Assembly: GCF_040100845.1 (NCBI RefSeq)
Contig: NZ_JAZHSH010000001.1
Span: 1,736,001-1,800,000 of the forward strand
DNA: 64,000 nucleotides
Source of the DNA: Chengkuizengella sp. SCS-71B
Lineage (GTDB): Bacteria > Bacillota > Bacilli > Paenibacillales > KCTC-33759
Direction of reading: 5' to 3'
Part shown: positions 28,708-37,029 of the stretch, piece by piece
How the letters are laid out: each line of letters begins with the position of its first letter
Numbering within the stretch: position 1 is the first letter of the stretch
Position numbers and translations under genes: made by a program
Notes under the pieces: generated by a model
Told to the model about the DNA's origin: nothing
The model's database searches: none
Seen by the model: the letters and a program-made list of their open reading frames with translations, nothing else

Positions 28708-28732
28708 AGGGCGCACATAAGCGCTCTTTTTT
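28708..28732 (+). terminator. Terminator upstream of first family A gene
   Basis: GGGCGC (28709-28714) pairs with GCGCTC (28721-28726, one G-U), then a T run. The same module recurs near 45048. Confidence 0.7.
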
Positions 28733-28780
28733 TACATTCCAGCCCATAGATTAGAGTCCAAGCAACTATATTAGATTGTT

Positions 28781-28789
28781 CATAAGATA
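28781..28789 (+). promoter_or_regulatory. Sigma-K-like -10 (family A copy 1)
   Basis: CATAAGATA fits CATANNNTA inside the conserved leader (GAGTCCAAGCAAC... GATTGTTCATAAGATA). Confidence 0.6.
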
Positions 28790-28825
28790 AGAAGAGGATA
28801 ATTTAATGAGTTAGGAGGTATGTTT

Positions 28826-29281
28826 ATGGGATTAAAGAAAGGACCTTTTGTTGTAGCTGATACGGTTTCAGTAGATGATCCGTATGGAGGGGAAGGAACA
28901 ATTGTACTTCCAGTCCAAATAGCTACACCTGTTGCAACTATTAATTTTTGTGTGAAAAATCCACAGAAAACGCAAATATCATTGGATTCAATGGTTCAAA
29001 TTGCAGTACTAGCGATTTCCACAGGTGTTGCAAGAGACTTTGCAGTGACATATGAAATTATTCGTAATAATGAAACCACAATTGCTTTGATCAATGATGA
29101 AATGGATTATTTAGCAGTAAACGAAGGAAGACATACAAACTTTCCAAATTTTCCTGTTTTAGATAACAACCCAAGTGCTGGAATCAATACGTATGAGCTT
29201 GTATGTACAAGGACAGCAGGTTCAAAATTAACTATCTTTGCTGGATCTCGAAGTATAAAAGCGACTGTCTTTACAGTATAG
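28826..29281 (+). CDS. Family A spore-surface candidate, copy 1
   Basis: 151 residues beginning MGLKKGPFVVADTVSVDDPY. No family is recognised. The shared family A core is: an N-terminal FVVAxT/SVxDPY, VxVCVKxPxxTQ, (C/L)IDSMxQIAV, YEIxRN..IA.INDEMDY, RHTNFPNFP, N(P)xAGxNTY, and a C-terminal SRS(L/I)KATVF. It looks like an all-beta protein; no signal peptide or membrane segment is seen, which fits mother-cell synthesis and outside assembly on the spore. Start ATG at 28826 follows GGAGG by 7 bases. This copy ends FTV, without terminal Cys. Confidence 0.75.
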   Translation: MGLKKGPFVVADTVSVDDPYGGEGTIVLPVQIATPVATINFCVKNPQKTQISLDSMVQIAVLAISTGVARDFAVTYEIIRNNETTIALINDEMDYLAVNEGRHTNFPNFPVLDNNPSAGINTYELVCTRTAGSKLTIFAGSRSIKATVFTV

Positions 29282-29547
29282 ATACCTGTTTGAAAATAAA
29301 ATTTTATGATTAAATGGTTAAACAGAAAGGGCGTAGAAATACGTTTTTTTTGTCGGGAAAATATCATCCATTGTGCTAGGGAGGGAAGCAGGATGATAAA
29401 AAGAAAGTCCCTACTAAGATTACTCCTAATAAGGACTAGTACAGACAGCTTGCTTTTATATTATTCCAATTATCAATTAAAATATAACAGTTGGTTTTTT
29501 ACATTCCAGCCCATAGATAAGAGTCCAAGCGAAAGCATTAGATTGTT

Positions 29548-29556
29548 CATAAGATA
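29548..29556 (+). promoter_or_regulatory. Sigma-K-like -10 (family A copy 2)
   Basis: CATAAGATA in the conserved leader; the upstream part reads AAGCGAAAGCATTAG instead of AAGCAACTTGATTAG. Confidence 0.55.
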
Positions 29557-29588
29557 GAGGATAATTTAATTAGTTGGGAGGGTATATC

Positions 29589-30044
29589 ATGAGTTTGAAA
29601 CAAGAGCCTTTTGTTGTGGCTCAAAGTGTTTCGGTAGAAGGAGATCCTTATAATACTAATACCGAAGGAGTCATTTTACTTCCTGATGATTCTATACCTA
29701 AAGTTGTTCTTTCGGTAGATGTATGCATTAAACAACCAGATAGAACTCAGGTATGCATTGATACTATGGCTCAAATTGCTGTAATAGGAATTACTTTTAT
29801 TGGTAATAGTTTTGATATAAAATACGAAATTCATCGTAATGGGGGAAACATAGCAACTATCATTGATAAAATGGATTTTGCTTCTAATCCTGGGGATAGG
29901 CATACAAACTTTTCTAATTTTCCTGTTTTAGATGAAAATCCACATGCTGGGATCAATACGTATGAACTTGTATGTACAGCTTTAACGGGATTTAATAATT
30001 TAATTGGATCTAGAGGTTTAAAAGCAACAGTAATAACATTATAG
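29589..30044 (+). CDS. Family A spore-surface candidate, copy 2
   Basis: 151 residues (MSLKQEPFVVAQSVSVEGDP), one of the more divergent copies. It retains VCIKQPDRTQVCIDTMAQIAV, RHTNFSNFPVLDENPHAGIN and SRGLKATVITL. It follows copy 1 after about 300 bases and is itself followed by the family B fibre gene. Start ATG at 29589 behind GGGAGGG. The 29282-29547 gap holds the conserved 3' module (weak GGGCGTA/TACGTTC-type hairpin plus T run) and a ~110-bp repeat also found at 49450-49561. Confidence 0.72.
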   Translation: MSLKQEPFVVAQSVSVEGDPYNTNTEGVILLPDDSIPKVVLSVDVCIKQPDRTQVCIDTMAQIAVIGITFIGNSFDIKYEIHRNGGNIATIIDKMDFASNPGDRHTNFSNFPVLDENPHAGINTYELVCTALTGFNNLIGSRGLKATVITL

Positions 30045-30320
30045 AACTACAGTTTAAAAATAAAATTTTATGATTAAACGGCTAATCAGAAAGGGCGTAG
30101 AAATACGTTCTTTTTTTGTTGGGAAAATATCATCCATTGTGCTAGGGGAGGGAAGCAGGATGATAAAAAGGAACAGGAATTGTAATAATAAAATACTTCA
30201 CATTTTCTAATAAAAATTAATTTTCATAGGTAGGTGCCCACTCGTTTAGGCTAATGACTACATATTTTGTGATAGGGACATTTAATATGTTTTTTTAACA
30301 AAATATAGGATGTGAGATAC

Positions 30321-33005
30321 ATGGATAGAAAAAATTGTAACCGTGAAGCAACGGGAGATTGCGCCACAGCGTTTGGCCGAAATACGATAGCTAGTGGTGA
30401 CAACTCTCTTGCTGGAGGTAGAAGTACACGATCCAGTGGGGAGAATTCTCATTCCGAGGGAAGAGACACCATGTCAAGTGGAGATGCCTCTCACTCTGAG
30501 GGTAGAAATACAATGGCGAGTGGTGATGCTTCCCACACAGAAGGAAGAAATACCACAGCTGGGGGAGATGCTTCTCATTCGGAAGGAAAAGACACCGTAG
30601 CCCAAGGGGAATACTCCCATGCAGAAGGAGAAGGAACTCAGGCAACAGGAACAGCCTCCCATGCTGAAGGAACAAGCTCAAAAGCGAAGGGGCTTCAATC
30701 CCATGCTGAAGGAGATTGTACAACGGCGGCTGGAGAATCCTCTCACGCAGAGGGAACTAAAACGAATGCAGAAGGGGAAGCTTCTCATTCGGAAGGAAGA
30801 AATACCACCTCAAGTGGAGATTATGCACATGCTCAAAATAGAGATACCGTAGCCCAAGGGGATAATTCAACCGCCGAAGGATTAGGTTCTCTTGCCAGAG
30901 GATTAAATAGTCACGCAGAAGGTTATATCACACAAGCTGATGGAGAAAATGCACATGCGGAAGGTAGAAACACAAAAGCAACCGGAGATCACTCTCATGC
31001 GGAAGGATTCGACACATTGGCCCAAGGAGATCGATCCCACGCTGAAGGAGAAGGGACGATGGCAACGGGTATCGGTTCTCATGCTGAGGGAACCAATGCT
31101 GTTGCTTCTGGATTTCAATCCCATGCTGAAGGAAATTTTACGTTGGCGAGAGGCTTTGCCTCTCATGCGGAAGGAAGTGCTGCGGAAGCCCTTGTTGATC
31201 GTTCTCATGCGGAAGGGCGTTTTACGACAGCAAATGGGGATCCTTCTCATGCCGAAGGGGAATTCACCCAAGCCATAGGAATAGCATCTCATGCCGAAGG
31301 AGAAGGAACGACAGCCCAAGGAGATGCCTCTCATGCGGAAGGGCTAGATACTGAAGCGAGTGGAGATAACGCTCATTCCGAAGGAGAAGGAACGATAGCA
31401 GAAGGAGATGCGTCCCATGCCGAAGGATTCGACACTGAAGCCATAGGATTAGCGTCTCATGCTGAAGGTTGTGAGACGGTAGCTTTAGAAGATTGTTCTC
31501 ACGCTGAAGGAAGCAATACAAGAGCCGAAGGGTTTGCCTCTCATGCGGAAGGGTCAAATACAGGAGCCATTGGTGAAGCTTCTCATGTCGAAGGAGGTTT
31601 TTCAAGTGCTAATGCTGAATTTTCTCATGCCGAAGGAGCGGGTGCAACAGCACAAGGATTCTCCTCTCATGCAGAAGGATTTCAAACACTAGCGGATGGT
31701 TTCGACTCCCATGCCGAAGGAACTTTAACGACAGCCGAAGGAACTAGTTCTCATGCGGAAGAGAGGCGTTCAATCAGTAGCGGTATTATGTCTCACGCCG
31801 AAGGAAATGAAACAAGAGCCATAGGAGAAGCCTCCCATGCTGAAGGAAGAATTACAATTTCAGAAGGAAATCTCTCCCATACTGAGGGATTCTTTACATT
31901 TACCCGTGGTGCACAGTCTCATGCCGAGGGTTCCCTTTCAGTAACTTTGGGTATGAATAGTCATGCCGAAGGTAATGCTACAGAAGCCTTTGGAGATCAC
32001 TCTCATGCTGAAGGAGATGGAACAAGAGCATTTGGTATTGCCTCTCATGCAGAAGGATTTCTTTCAGATGCCATTGGTGTTGCTTCTCATGTTGAAGGAG
32101 AAGGAACGACAGCAGAAGGAGAGGCGTCCCATGCGGAAGGATTAGACACTGAAGCCATAGGATTAGCGTCTCATGCTGAAGGTTGTGAGACGGTAGCTTT
32201 AGAAGATTGTTCTCACGCCGAAGGAAGCAATACAAGAGCGGAGGGCTTTGCCTCCCACGCCGAAGGTTGTAACACAATTGCCTCAGGTGAATGCTCTCAT
32301 GCCGAAGGAAACGGTACAGATACGAATAATAGAGTGAATGCGCATATTATGGGACGTTCAGGTCAAGCGGTTGAAGATAACTCCTGGCATTTAGTGAATG
32401 ATACCTTAATGGCTCTTATAAACGGTAATACAGGGGATGCATGCTTTGCAGGTGAAATTACTACAGGCAGAGGATGCGATTTCGCTGAATTGTTTGAAAC
32501 GTTAAATGGCAAACCCATTGATGTTGGATATTTTGTCACAATGGAAGGGAAGAAAATAAGAAAAGCAACAGATGGAGATAATTATATTTTAGGTGTAACC
32601 AGTGCTGTCCCTGGGTTCTTAGCGGGTAGTTCGGGTTATGAATGGAATAAGCGATATATGACGGATGAGTGGGGTCGTGTGTTATATGAAGAAGTCACCA
32701 TTCCAGCAGAAAAAGATGAGAGCGGTAAAACCATCTCACCTGAAAGAATCGAAAAAAGACAAAAGCTAAATCCAGAATATGATCCAGACAAACAGTATGT
32801 TCGAAGATCAGAAAGACCAGAATGGGAAGCTGTTGGATTAGTTGGACAATTATTAGTAAGAGATGATGGAACAAGTGAAGTAAATGGATACTGTAAACCT
32901 AACGATGAAGGTATTGCTACAAGAGCCCAAAGTGGATATCGAGTGATAGAACGAACAGGTAAAAATCAAATTTTAATAATTGTAGCAAGTCCTATGAATT
33001 TTTAA
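30321..33005 (+). CDS. Family B fibre: YadA-head-like SHAEG repeats plus Peptidase_G2 (IMC) domain
   Basis: 894 residues. After a short N-terminus (MDRKNCNREATGDCATAFG) come about 47 repeats of 14 residues, consensus SHAEGxxTxAxGxx, the pattern of YadA-type trimeric adhesin heads. From about residue 672 (NAHIMGRSGQAVEDNSWHL) follows a ~220-residue Peptidase_G2 domain, known as an autocleaving intramolecular chaperone of phage tailspikes; GDACFAGEITTGRGCDFAE and SGYEWNKRYMTDEWG are its conserved parts. A trimeric fibre that sheds its chaperone is inferred. No signal peptide. Internal 74-bp identical repeats (31431-31504 and 32145-32218) show recent tract expansion. ATG at 30321 chosen behind AGGATGTGA. 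Confidence 0.85.
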   Translation: MDRKNCNREATGDCATAFGRNTIASGDNSLAGGRSTRSSGENSHSEGRDTMSSGDASHSEGRNTMASGDASHTEGRNTTAGGDASHSEGKDTVAQGEYSHAEGEGTQATGTASHAEGTSSKAKGLQSHAEGDCTTAAGESSHAEGTKTNAEGEASHSEGRNTTSSGDYAHAQNRDTVAQGDNSTAEGLGSLARGLNSHAEGYITQADGENAHAEGRNTKATGDHSHAEGFDTLAQGDRSHAEGEGTMATGIGSHAEGTNAVASGFQSHAEGNFTLARGFASHAEGSAAEALVDRSHAEGRFTTANGDPSHAEGEFTQAIGIASHAEGEGTTAQGDASHAEGLDTEASGDNAHSEGEGTIAEGDASHAEGFDTEAIGLASHAEGCETVALEDCSHAEGSNTRAEGFASHAEGSNTGAIGEASHVEGGFSSANAEFSHAEGAGATAQGFSSHAEGFQTLADGFDSHAEGTLTTAEGTSSHAEERRSISSGIMSHAEGNETRAIGEASHAEGRITISEGNLSHTEGFFTFTRGAQSHAEGSLSVTLGMNSHAEGNATEAFGDHSHAEGDGTRAFGIASHAEGFLSDAIGVASHVEGEGTTAEGEASHAEGLDTEAIGLASHAEGCETVALEDCSHAEGSNTRAEGFASHAEGCNTIASGECSHAEGNGTDTNNRVNAHIMGRSGQAVEDNSWHLVNDTLMALINGNTGDACFAGEITTGRGCDFAELFETLNGKPIDVGYFVTMEGKKIRKATDGDNYILGVTSAVPGFLAGSSGYEWNKRYMTDEWGRVLYEEVTIPAEKDESGKTISPERIEKRQKLNPEYDPDKQYVRRSERPEWEAVGLVGQLLVRDDGTSEVNGYCKPNDEGIATRAQSGYRVIERTGKNQILIIVASPMNF

Positions 33006-33030
33006 ACGAATATATAAGGAGAGGTGCGTA

Positions 33031-33345
33031 ATGGAAAGCAGAGAAAAATTAAGGGAAGAGTTGTTAGAAAGAGCTAAGAATAAAACCCGAGATCATAAAA
33101 CAATGGAAGATAGAAGAGAACGGTTAAGAGAAGAGTTATCAGAAGTTATGGTTAGGGAAAAAAACAGAAAGAATGAAATCATTGAAGAATTAAAAAGTTC
33201 TATGGATAAATATGAAGAAAGAATGAAAGATTCAAAAGTGAGTAAAGAACGTATAGAGAAGAGACGTAAGCGAATAGATGAGCTCATTCAAAGAGTGGAA
33301 GATAGAAGTGAACAATCACTAAAAAGATTACAAGATAGGATTTAA
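33031..33345 (+). CDS. Charged coiled-coil protein downstream of fibre
   Basis: 104 residues, almost entirely Glu/Lys/Arg with heptad spacing (MESREKLREELLERAKNKTR..), one long predicted coiled coil. RBS GGAGAGG. It lies 25 bases after the fibre gene and 13 before a GerPA/PF-like gene, so the three form one operon. A decayed copy follows the decayed fibre gene at 39900. Function unknown; a structural linker or assembly role is inferred from position. Confidence 0.7.
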   Translation: MESREKLREELLERAKNKTRDHKTMEDRRERLREELSEVMVREKNRKNEIIEELKSSMDKYEERMKDSKVSKERIEKRRKRIDELIQRVEDRSEQSLKRLQDRI

Positions 33346-33358
33346 AAGAGGTGAAAGG

Positions 33359-33613
33359 ATGCCATCAATTTTAGGCGTTGCCAAAATCATTAATGTTTCG
33401 GGTGGAAGTAAAGTACGTGCAGGAGATTCAGTTCAGATCACACCTGTAGAATACACAAAAGCATATGCTGGTAGTGGTTCTTTTAATAGAGGAGATTTAC
33501 CAAGAACGAATAATTTTGTGAGTACAACAAATACAATTGATGCTGATGTTAAAGATGACACTCAGGATAATTTCGGAATCGAGGATAATGTGTTCCCTTT
33601 TTTATTTGTTTAA
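33359..33613 (+). CDS. GerPA/GerPF-family spore germination protein
   Basis: 84 residues: MPSILGVAKIINVSGGSKVR then SVQITPVEYTKAYAGSGSFN and NNFVSTTNTIDADVKDDTQD. The order (glycine-rich head, P.E.TKAY.GSG.., N..S.TNT.D.D) matches GerPA/GerPF proteins, which in Bacillus help nutrients pass the spore coat. RBS AGAGGTGAAAGG directly before the ATG. Here it stands outside a gerP operon, attached to the fibre genes, which supports a spore role for the whole locus. Confidence 0.8.
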   Translation: MPSILGVAKIINVSGGSKVRAGDSVQITPVEYTKAYAGSGSFNRGDLPRTNNFVSTTNTIDADVKDDTQDNFGIEDNVFPFLFV

Positions 33614-33736
33614 AATGGCGTATTGTTATTAGAGTAGCTGAATAATGGCAAAAAAGAAAAAATAAATCTTTATGTTAAATTCATTTAAGGCACTCATAGT
33701 AGTGCTTTTTATTATGTCTAAAACGGAGTTGATAAC

Positions 33737-33892
33737 ATGAAAATACAAACCGTATCAATAGATCAACTAAAATCAAATACTTGGAACCCTAATGAAATGG
33801 AGGATGACATCTATAAATCACTTGTAACAAGTATTCAAAAACATGGAGAGAACGTTGAGGATGATGAATTCGATGTGCAGCATGCTTATTAA
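33737..33892 (+). pseudogene. ParB-like N-terminal domain fragment (phage origin)
   Basis: 51 residues MKIQTVSIDQLKSNTWNPNE.. ending HAY. VSIDQLKSNTWNPNE followed by LVTSIQKHG is the start of ParB-like/Sulfiredoxin-fold domains common in phages; the remainder is lost. The following 33893-34123 holds only short shredded pieces, one resembling the start of a small terminase subunit (KLTEKQKK). Confidence 0.5.
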
Positions 33893-34179
33893 AGCTAATA
33901 AGAAGTTGTTTGATGATAATTAAATAAAAGGGGTGAGGTGGTGTGAAACTTACAGAAAAACAAAAAAAAATTCCTCATCTTGTTCCACTTCAATCATACA
34001 ATCAAGTCACTTGTCTATACCAAATGAATTGTATGAACATAGAATATATTGCAGCCTACTATTATGCACTCATAGAATTCCTCAACGGAAACCTCACTAT
34101 TTAATGTAGTGGGGTTTTAATCTATGAAAAATGTGCGCTTGTATCAGAGCATTAACCCAAGCAGTTTAGATTATCCTTT

Positions 34180-34188
34180 CATAATATA
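34180..34188 (+). promoter_or_regulatory. Sigma-K-like -10 of yjcZ-type gene
   Basis: CATAATATA, with the upstream CCCAAGCAGTTTAGATTATC resembling the family A leader. Confidence 0.6.
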
Positions 34189-34216
34189 TTACATCTTAGT
34201 GAAAGGAGGGATTAAC

Positions 34217-34372
34217 ATGAGTGATTATGGAAGACGTTCTGGTAGTGGAGCTGCAATTGTATTAGTACTATTCATTCTTTTAGTTATTATTTTAGTTGCT
34301 GCAAGTGGACGTTCGAGATACGGATGTACAGAGGTACAAGCAGAGTTATTCCATTTCGGTGGTCCACGTTAA
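34217..34372 (+). CDS. YjcZ-family small sporulation membrane protein
   Basis: 51 residues: MSDYGRRSGSGAAIVLVLFI head and membrane segment, then a longer tail (GRSRYGCTEVQAELFHFGGP). RBS AAAGGAGGG 7 bases upstream; the ATG at 34124 in the same frame is too far from it. Followed by an intrinsic hairpin (AACCCTAC/GTAGGGTT, near 34443-34470). Confidence 0.82.
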   Translation: MSDYGRRSGSGAAIVLVLFILLVIILVAASGRSRYGCTEVQAELFHFGGPR

Positions 34373-34493
34373 TGGTTTTCTTGGAGGGAATTTTCCAGAA
34401 GAATTTTTTTCTTCTAAAGAGATAAGTTATATAGTAAATTCAAAACCCTACGCATTTACAGTAGGGTTTTTATTGTTAAGGAGGGTGGAGAGA

Positions 34494-34727
34494 TTGGAAT
34501 TAAATATCATTCAATATTTTTTAACACAGGGACCCTTTGCGGTCCTTTTTGTATGGTTGCTTATCTATGTAATGAGAAATAGCAAAGAAAGAGAGGATAA
34601 ACTAATTGAGTCACATAAGGAAAGGGAAGGTCAGTTGATTAGTACATTAGAAAAGTTTAGTGAAAAGTACGACATGATTATTGATGAATTACGTGAATTG
34701 AAAGAGAAGATGTCAGGAAGGAAGTGA
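34494..34727 (+). CDS. BhlA/UviB-type holin-like peptide
   Basis: 77 residues: a hydrophobic N-terminus (ELNIIQYFLTQGPFAVLFVW), one membrane helix, then a charged coiled coil (SKEREDKLIESHKEREGQ). This is the BhlA bacteriocin/phage holin-like pattern. TTG start at 34494 with AAGGAGG about 8 bases upstream. It belongs to a phage lysis cassette whose amidase and second holin are broken. Confidence 0.8.
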   Translation: MELNIIQYFLTQGPFAVLFVWLLIYVMRNSKEREDKLIESHKEREGQLISTLEKFSEKYDMIIDELRELKEKMSGRK

Positions 34728-34731
34728 AAAT

Positions 34732-35150
34732 ATGACCTTCAAAATGAAATATCCCATCACGAAAAAATACCTTACTAAAGGCACAAAAAGATGATCAGGA
34801 ATCAAGATGCCAGAAGTAGGTTTTATTGTTGTTCACGACACAGGGAACGATGGTTCTACAGCTTTACAAAACATTACCTATTACGAGAATTCAAACAATG
34901 TCATGTACGCTTCAGCTCATATTTTTGTAGACGATACAGGTATTTATGAGTGTATTCCTTTACTAACAGATACACCTGAAAAGGCATGGCATGTTCTATA
35001 TCAAAAACCTTTAGATAATCAGATATTTGGTGATGATGCGAATGTCATCATATCCTTGATCCACAGCGTAAAACAGATCCACAAAACGCACTTTCTAAAA
35101 TGGGTAAATCTTATGAACAATTATTACAGGATGTAGTGAAAGAATACTAA
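34732..35150 (+). pseudogene. Broken N-acetylmuramoyl-L-alanine amidase (phage lysin)
   Basis: Starts MTFKMKYPITKKYLTKGTKR, then a TGA, and continues in frame with the amidase_2 core (GFIVVHDTGNDGS, SAHIFVDDTGIYECIPLLTD, AWHVLYQKPLDNQIFGDDAN). After this a deletion and frameshift remove the second metal-ligand region; the original tail (DPQRKTDPQNALSKMGKSYE..) is readable in another frame up to the TAA at 35148. Two lesions make activity unlikely. Confidence 0.82.
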
Positions 35151-35178
35151 TGATTGTTTAACTAAGGGGGATATAATC

Positions 35179-35379
35179 ATGAAGTTAAAAAAATGGCAGA
35201 TAGAAATGGCTCATCAATCTATTGAGAATCTTAATGAAAAAGAATTGCTACATGATGTTGATGAATGGAAAAAGAAAGTAAAGAGTAAGCCTGACGAGGT
35301 TTTACAAGATATGCCTTGGTTATTTTTTGTTATGTTAGATCGATTAAGTGAAAATAAAAAATTGGAAGGTGGAATATAA
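35179..35379 (+). CDS. Small phage-cassette protein
   Basis: 66 residues (MKLKKWQIEMAHQSIENLNE..), charged, no membrane segment. RBS AAGGGGG. It lies between the broken lysin and the broken holin, so it is likely part of the phage lysis/late region. No family recognised. Confidence 0.5.
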   Translation: MKLKKWQIEMAHQSIENLNEKELLHDVDEWKKKVKSKPDEVLQDMPWLFFVMLDRLSENKKLEGGI

Positions 35380-35382
35380 AAT

Positions 35383-35621
35383 ATGGATTTTCAAGTTTAT
35401 GATATTGCAATCGTACCTATCATTGTTGCTTTAGTTCAGTTAGCAAAACAATTAGGGTTAGGGGCTAAATTATTACCAGTTTTTTCTCTAGCATTAGGGG
35501 TAGCAACTGGTATTTTTTATGTGGCTTAGGTGATCCTAAACAAGCCATTTTAGTTGGTATTGTAATGGGGTTAGCTACTAGCGGATTATGGAGTGGGGCA
35601 AAGAATATAGTACAGAAATGA
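35383..35621 (+). pseudogene. Frameshifted phage holin
   Basis: MDFQVYDIAIVPIIVALVQL.. two hydrophobic helices, reaching GIFYVA then a TAG. Beyond it the expected continuation GDPKQAILVGIVMGLATSGL is read in another frame to the TGA at 35619, so a single frameshift inactivates it. A fused relic of the BhlA start and this holin end is at 52261-52375. Confidence 0.75.
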
Positions 35622-35626
35622 ATAGA

Positions 35627-35668
35627 TCCCCACTGGCTCATAGTGTAGTTGGTGGGGAGTGTCTTTTT
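35627..35668 (+). terminator. Terminator after the phage lysis remnant
   Basis: CCCCAC / GTGGGG stem around GGCTCATAGTGTAGTTG, followed by a T run. Confidence 0.6.
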
Positions 35669-35719
35669 TTAATTGTTCGAAACCTGAAAGACTACATAAA
35701 TAGCATCGTCTAATATCTC

Positions 35720-35890
35720 TCATCCACAAGGATTATCTCTAGTTAACGCTGGGCTAAATCCGGTAAAAGTAGTTCCTCTAAAAACAACAGATGTACTATA
35801 CCCTGAACCCCATGAAGCTATTAATATAATAACCAAAAGAATGAATAGTACTAGAACAATTCCTGCTGCAGAACCATTGTGTCCACTCAT
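35720..35890 (-). CDS. YjcZ-family small sporulation membrane protein
   Basis: 56 residues: MSGHNGSAAGIVLVLFILLV.. then ASWGSGYSTSVVFRGTTFTG and a polar tail ending NPCG. RBS AAAGGAGGG 7 bases upstream, directly after a sigma-K-like -10 CATATTATA (minus strand, 35915-35907), giving a very short leader. It is one of three YjcZ-type genes clustered at 34-36 kb. Confidence 0.82.
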   Translation of the reverse strand: MSGHNGSAAGIVLVLFILLVIILIASWGSGYSTSVVFRGTTFTGFSPALTRDNPCG

Positions 35891-35958
35891 GTTTATCCCT
35901 CCTTTCTATAATATGGAGATTACTTATATATTTAAACCAGGTTGAGTGAATGGACTCA

Positions 35959-36084
35959 TCAATCGTGAATCATTAAATAGGTTTTGTTGGAATGATAACG
36001 GTTGTCCAAGTATCCATGAACGACATGAACCATATCTCGAACGTCCACTGCTGCTCCTGTAGCAGAACCACTGTGTTCACTCAT
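35959..36084 (-). pseudogene. YjcZ-type relic with membrane segment deleted
   Basis: Starts MSEHSGSATGAA like its neighbours but continues VDVRDMVHVVHGYL out of frame; the bases after the joint (GTGGACGTTCGAGAT) match those that follow the membrane-coding part of the copy at 34217. The joint lies at a GC(T/A)GCA repeat that flanks the missing part in that copy, so a repeat-mediated deletion is likely. Confidence 0.6.
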
Positions 36085-36105
36085 TATATATCCAGGCTTA
36101 CATTA

Positions 36106-36285
36106 TCAAAAAAAATCCAGGCTTACATCACCCAAAAAAACATCTTGCGCATCCGGTTCCTCAAAAGTTATAGTTACTCCTTTTGAATAAGTAGGTCTTC
36201 TTGAAGCAATTAAAATAATAACTAAAAGTATAAATAACACTAATACTATAGCAGCGCCTGTAGCAGAACCACTATAACTACCCAT
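36106..36285 (-). CDS. YjcZ-family small sporulation membrane protein
   Basis: 59 residues: MGSYSGSATGAAIVLVLFIL then a tail (SRRPTYSKGVTITFEEPDAQ). RBS GGAGGTGA 6 bases upstream of the ATG at 36285; the longer frame starts inside the leader. Sigma-K-like -10 CATAGTATA on the minus strand at 36325-36317, with CCAGTCCAATCA upstream, shared with the 22-kb copy. Confidence 0.83.
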   Translation of the reverse strand: MGSYSGSATGAAIVLVLFILLVIILIASRRPTYSKGVTITFEEPDAQDVFLGDVSLDFF

Positions 36286-36316
36286 AAAAATCACCTCCAA
36301 TCAATTTGATGTACTA

Positions 36317-36325
36317 TATACTATG
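36317..36325 (-). promoter_or_regulatory. Sigma-K-like -10 of yjcZ-type gene
   Basis: CATAGTATA on the minus strand. Confidence 0.6.
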
Positions 36326-36601
36326 TTAAATAATCTAATATGATTGGACTGGTATCCTAGTGCAAGTACACATTTTTCATAGTTTAAAACCCCACTAATA
36401 AATAGTGAGGTTTACATCATATTGAAAGTGGTCTTCTGTTTTTTTGAAATAGTTCTAGTGCTCTTTATACACTTAATCCATCATATGTTTTTATTAGTGT
36501 TTTGATTGGGCATTTGTTTTGGAAATATTAAATTGTGCTCTTGCGTATGCTCCTGTGACTCTTATATAATGAGAACAAATGTTCTATAAGAGGTGAAACA
36601 A

Positions 36602-37029
36602 ATGAAAGAAAATAAACTAACACCTGGATCTAATATGATGTGGGAAGCAAGCCGTATATACTACCAGAACACAAAGAATGTATAAATGATTATCAACAAG
36701 TGCTAAATAGAAAGTCGAAACCAGAACTTGCAGAGGAAGAAGTTAATGTTATATCAGAGCAGTTATCAGATTCCATGTTAAGTAAATCAGAAATTACAGT
36801 TGAGTTGTTCAGAGCTTTTGGTCAGAATGCGTTTAAAACTGGAACAGTAACTAAATTTGATACCCAATTAAAACAAATTAAACTAGAGTTTGAGAGTGAA
36901 TATGAATGGATTAAGTTTGATGATATCGTGGGGGTTTCGTATTGCTTACCGATCTTGAACGAAAGGTATTACGAATTTTGTATAACTTTTCTCATTCAAA
37001 ACGTAGAATGCCAACCATTCCTGAACTAG
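36602..37029 (+). pseudogene. YolD-like protein, frameshifted
   Basis: MKENKLTPGSNMMWEASR then a frameshift near 36650; the other frame continues LPEHKECINDYQQVLNRKSK.. SITVELF-type core ..YEWIKFDDIVGVSY. The W(E/S)xSRM..LPEH pattern is that of YolD-like proteins carried by phages and SOS loci. The original stop is also lost compared with a fragment of the same module at 53020. Confidence 0.65.

Noticed and set aside
30391-32277. Several antisense and out-of-frame open frames of 60-143 codons over the fibre gene (also 46110-47712).
   Set aside because: They arise from the 42-bp periodicity of the SHAEG repeats, which keeps all frames open; they have no RBS and only low-complexity translations.
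30360-32330. Regular short repeats that might suggest a CRISPR array.
   Set aside because: The repeats are contiguous 42-bp coding units with no constant spacer pattern, in frame with a conserved protein; no cas genes are nearby.
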